Source: Actinomycetota bacterium
GTDB lineage: Bacteria; Actinomycetota; Acidimicrobiia; Acidimicrobiales; Ilumatobacteraceae
DNA length: 50,741 bases
NCBI GenBank assembly: GCA_016213625.1
Contig: JACQZZ010000094.1
Span: 1 to 50,741, forward strand
Direction: 5' to 3'
Shown here one piece after another: positions 49,752-50,741 of the stretch (position 1 is its first letter; each line of letters starts with the position of its first letter). The notes below the pieces were generated by a model, which saw only the letters and a program-made list of their open reading frames with translations, did not search any database and was not told where the DNA came from. Position numbers and translations under genes: made by a program.

Positions 49752-49795
49752 CTGTGAATTCACAGTCGTGAACGTCGCCTTCCGTGAATTCACAG
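49752..49795. promoter_or_regulatory. Paired GTGAATTCAC palindromes
   Basis: Two palindromes lie 30 bp apart: CTGTGAATTCACAG (49752-49765, perfect over 14 bp) and CGTGAATTCACAG (49783-49795, perfect over the central 10). Centre spacing of 30 bp is close to three helical turns. They sit in the 240-bp gap between a small membrane-protein gene (-) and a small lipoprotein gene (+), the place expected for operators of a dimeric repressor. No regulator gene is adjacent. Confidence 0.55.
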
Positions 49796-49870
49796 AGATG
49801 CCCGCGAGTCGCCACTCGTCCCGTTCTGGACAATCTCCGGTTGTTCGGTCATCGTTCCTCCGTGAACACG

Positions 49871-50084
49871 ATGCGTTGTGCACTCCTGGGGATCATTGCG
49901 GCGCTGGGGGTGTCGTGCTCGAGCGACTCGCCGCAGTTGACCGATCCGGTCGCCGCTGCGGAACGACTTGCTCAGGACCTTGGTGACGCAGAACGATCCG
50001 CTCGCGTGGTGGGTCAAGGCGCCAGGACCGTCAGGGGGCGAGCTGGCAGACCGCCAGGCCTGCACGGATGTCGTACGCGGCTGA
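49871..50084 (+). pseudogene. Small lipoprotein gene, probably frameshifted
   Basis: From ATG 49871 the product begins MRCALLGIIAALGVSCSSDS, a lipoprotein signal with lipobox Cys at residue 16, and continues to ERLAQDL. After about 49979 the open frame turns into Arg/Gly-rich sequence with unusual codons, while the next frame reads LVTQNDPLAWWVKAPGPSGG and on to a TGA at 50082-50084 with normal codon choice. A one-base insertion near 49979 would join them into a lipoprotein of about 70 residues. The unshifted frame would run to 50212 and overlap the convergent gene by 70 bp, which also argues for a shift. Function unknown. Confidence 0.5.
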
Positions 50085-50142
50085 CGCTCACAGCTGCCGT
50101 TCTGCTCGCCCCGTCACTCGGTGCATCGGTGTCGCCAGGCCA

Positions 50143-50709
50143 TCAACTTGATGGGGCGCGCAGGGCCGCGATGAGCGACAAGGTGCAGCCGTTGAGGCTG
50201 AGAGCATCCTGATCCGCGCGAAGTCGTGCACGCCTTGGCGCAGCAACCGAGAAGCCGAACAACGTGAACGCAAGGCCGACGGCGTACACCCAGCCCGGCC
50301 CGATGGAGATGTAGAGCACGAACGCGACGAGCGAGACCGCCTCGGCGAACGCGATGCGGAGGAAGAACCTCGTGCGATACGTCGCGGCGAGGGTCGCCGG
50401 GGTCGAGCAGTCGAGCGGTCCAGGAACGATCCGTTGAAGCGCGAGGCAGACGACGCCGACACCAACGACGACCGGGACTGCCAGCGCCGGTCGATCGGGT
50501 TGCTCGGGATCGAGGTCGCCCAGAATCAGAACGACGCCGCCGATCAGCACCACAGCTGCGCAGAAGCCGACAAAGCTGCTGCGGAGCGCCTGCAGCGAAT
50601 CCTTCGCGCCATTCTTCGCCGCGCCGAGACGGCCGCCGGGTACGAGGGCCGACACGACGGTCTTCCACGACAGCTGCCAGCCGGGATCATCGCTGAGGTC
50701 ATCTGACAC
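50143..50709 (-). CDS. Multi-pass membrane protein of unknown function
   Basis: A 188-residue protein with a soluble N-terminal segment (about 1-45), then about four hydrophobic helices (about 47-65, 77-95, 113-133, 138-155) separated by charged loops such as DLDPEQPDRP. It ends with a small cytoplasmic tail containing RRARLRADQ. No family is recognised. GTG 50709 is the start, 32 bp from the window edge, so its promoter may be only partly visible. It converges on the frameshifted lipoprotein gene. Confidence 0.65.
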   Translation of the reverse strand: MSDDLSDDPGWQLSWKTVVSALVPGGRLGAAKNGAKDSLQALRSSFVGFCAAVVLIGGVVLILGDLDPEQPDRPALAVPVVVGVGVVCLALQRIVPGPLDCSTPATLAATYRTRFFLRIAFAEAVSLVAFVLYISIGPGWVYAVGLAFTLFGFSVAAPRRARLRADQDALSLNGCTLSLIAALRAPSS

Positions 50710-50741
50710 TGCACATGTCTACTCCGGCGACGGGCGTCAAC

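Overview
The window is 50.7 kb of very GC-rich, gene-dense DNA from a Gram-positive-type actinobacterium. The best guess is a free-living Acidimicrobiia-like lineage (Ilumatobacter/Microtrichales type). Supporting signs are an LpdA-type quinone dehydrogenase, MoeZ-type ThiF protein, actinobacterial DapD, DUF3039, F420-type oxidoreductases (DDN and LLM), an ImuA'/ImuB/DnaE2 mutasome, Mycobacterium-like LexA boxes, and many genes with a TANNNT -10 box only 6-8 nt before the start codon (leaderless transcription). The taxonomic call is inference. No rRNA, tRNA, CRISPR, insertion sequence or prophage was seen. Almost everything is chromosomal housekeeping in short operons.

Layout. 1-265: array of four near-palindromic repeats at the left edge. 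266-3762: a small winged-helix-like protein, then a leftward set (M15 peptidase, LpdA-like flavoprotein, RDD membrane protein). 3831-7389: lysS, a DUF2804 protein and dapD. 7393-16089: Tag glycosylase, acyl-CoA synthetase, alpha/beta hydrolase, nitroreductase, a lipoprotein, a DDN-family protein with a methylmalonyl-CoA mutase large subunit, a RidA-fold protein, class II aldolase and an EamA transporter. 16109-25006: a large secreted repeat protein, rhodanese-ThiF protein, sirtuin, two tandem paralogous secreted proteins, a conserved hypothetical, leucyl aminopeptidase and an anchored YceI protein. 25025-28602: a heterodimeric ABC exporter. 28659-36386: many small genes, including an ArsC-family gene interrupted by an in-frame TGA exactly at its catalytic cysteine. 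36403-45845: dnaE2 and imuA'-imuB, each with a LexA box, with a sigma factor/VOC pair, a NUDIX-GNAT fusion and an unusual response regulator between them. 45887-50709: a B12-binding CarH/LitR-like regulator, a NifU-N protein, CorA, an LLM oxidoreductase, small membrane proteins and a probably frameshifted lipoprotein.

The most notable observation is the arsC-family gene at 28941-29297. Its TGA codon 12 replaces the catalytic Cys. It is followed 17 nt later by a hairpin loop that fits a bacterial SECIS element, and the full-length start has its own leaderless promoter. It is therefore very probably a selenoprotein that ordinary annotation would truncate or call a pseudogene. Other items worth following are the putative AdoCbl (light-sensing type) regulator beside the mutasome genes, the palindromic repeat array, the paired GTGAATTCAC palindromes near the right end, and the consistent leaderless promoter pattern, which was used here to choose several start codons.
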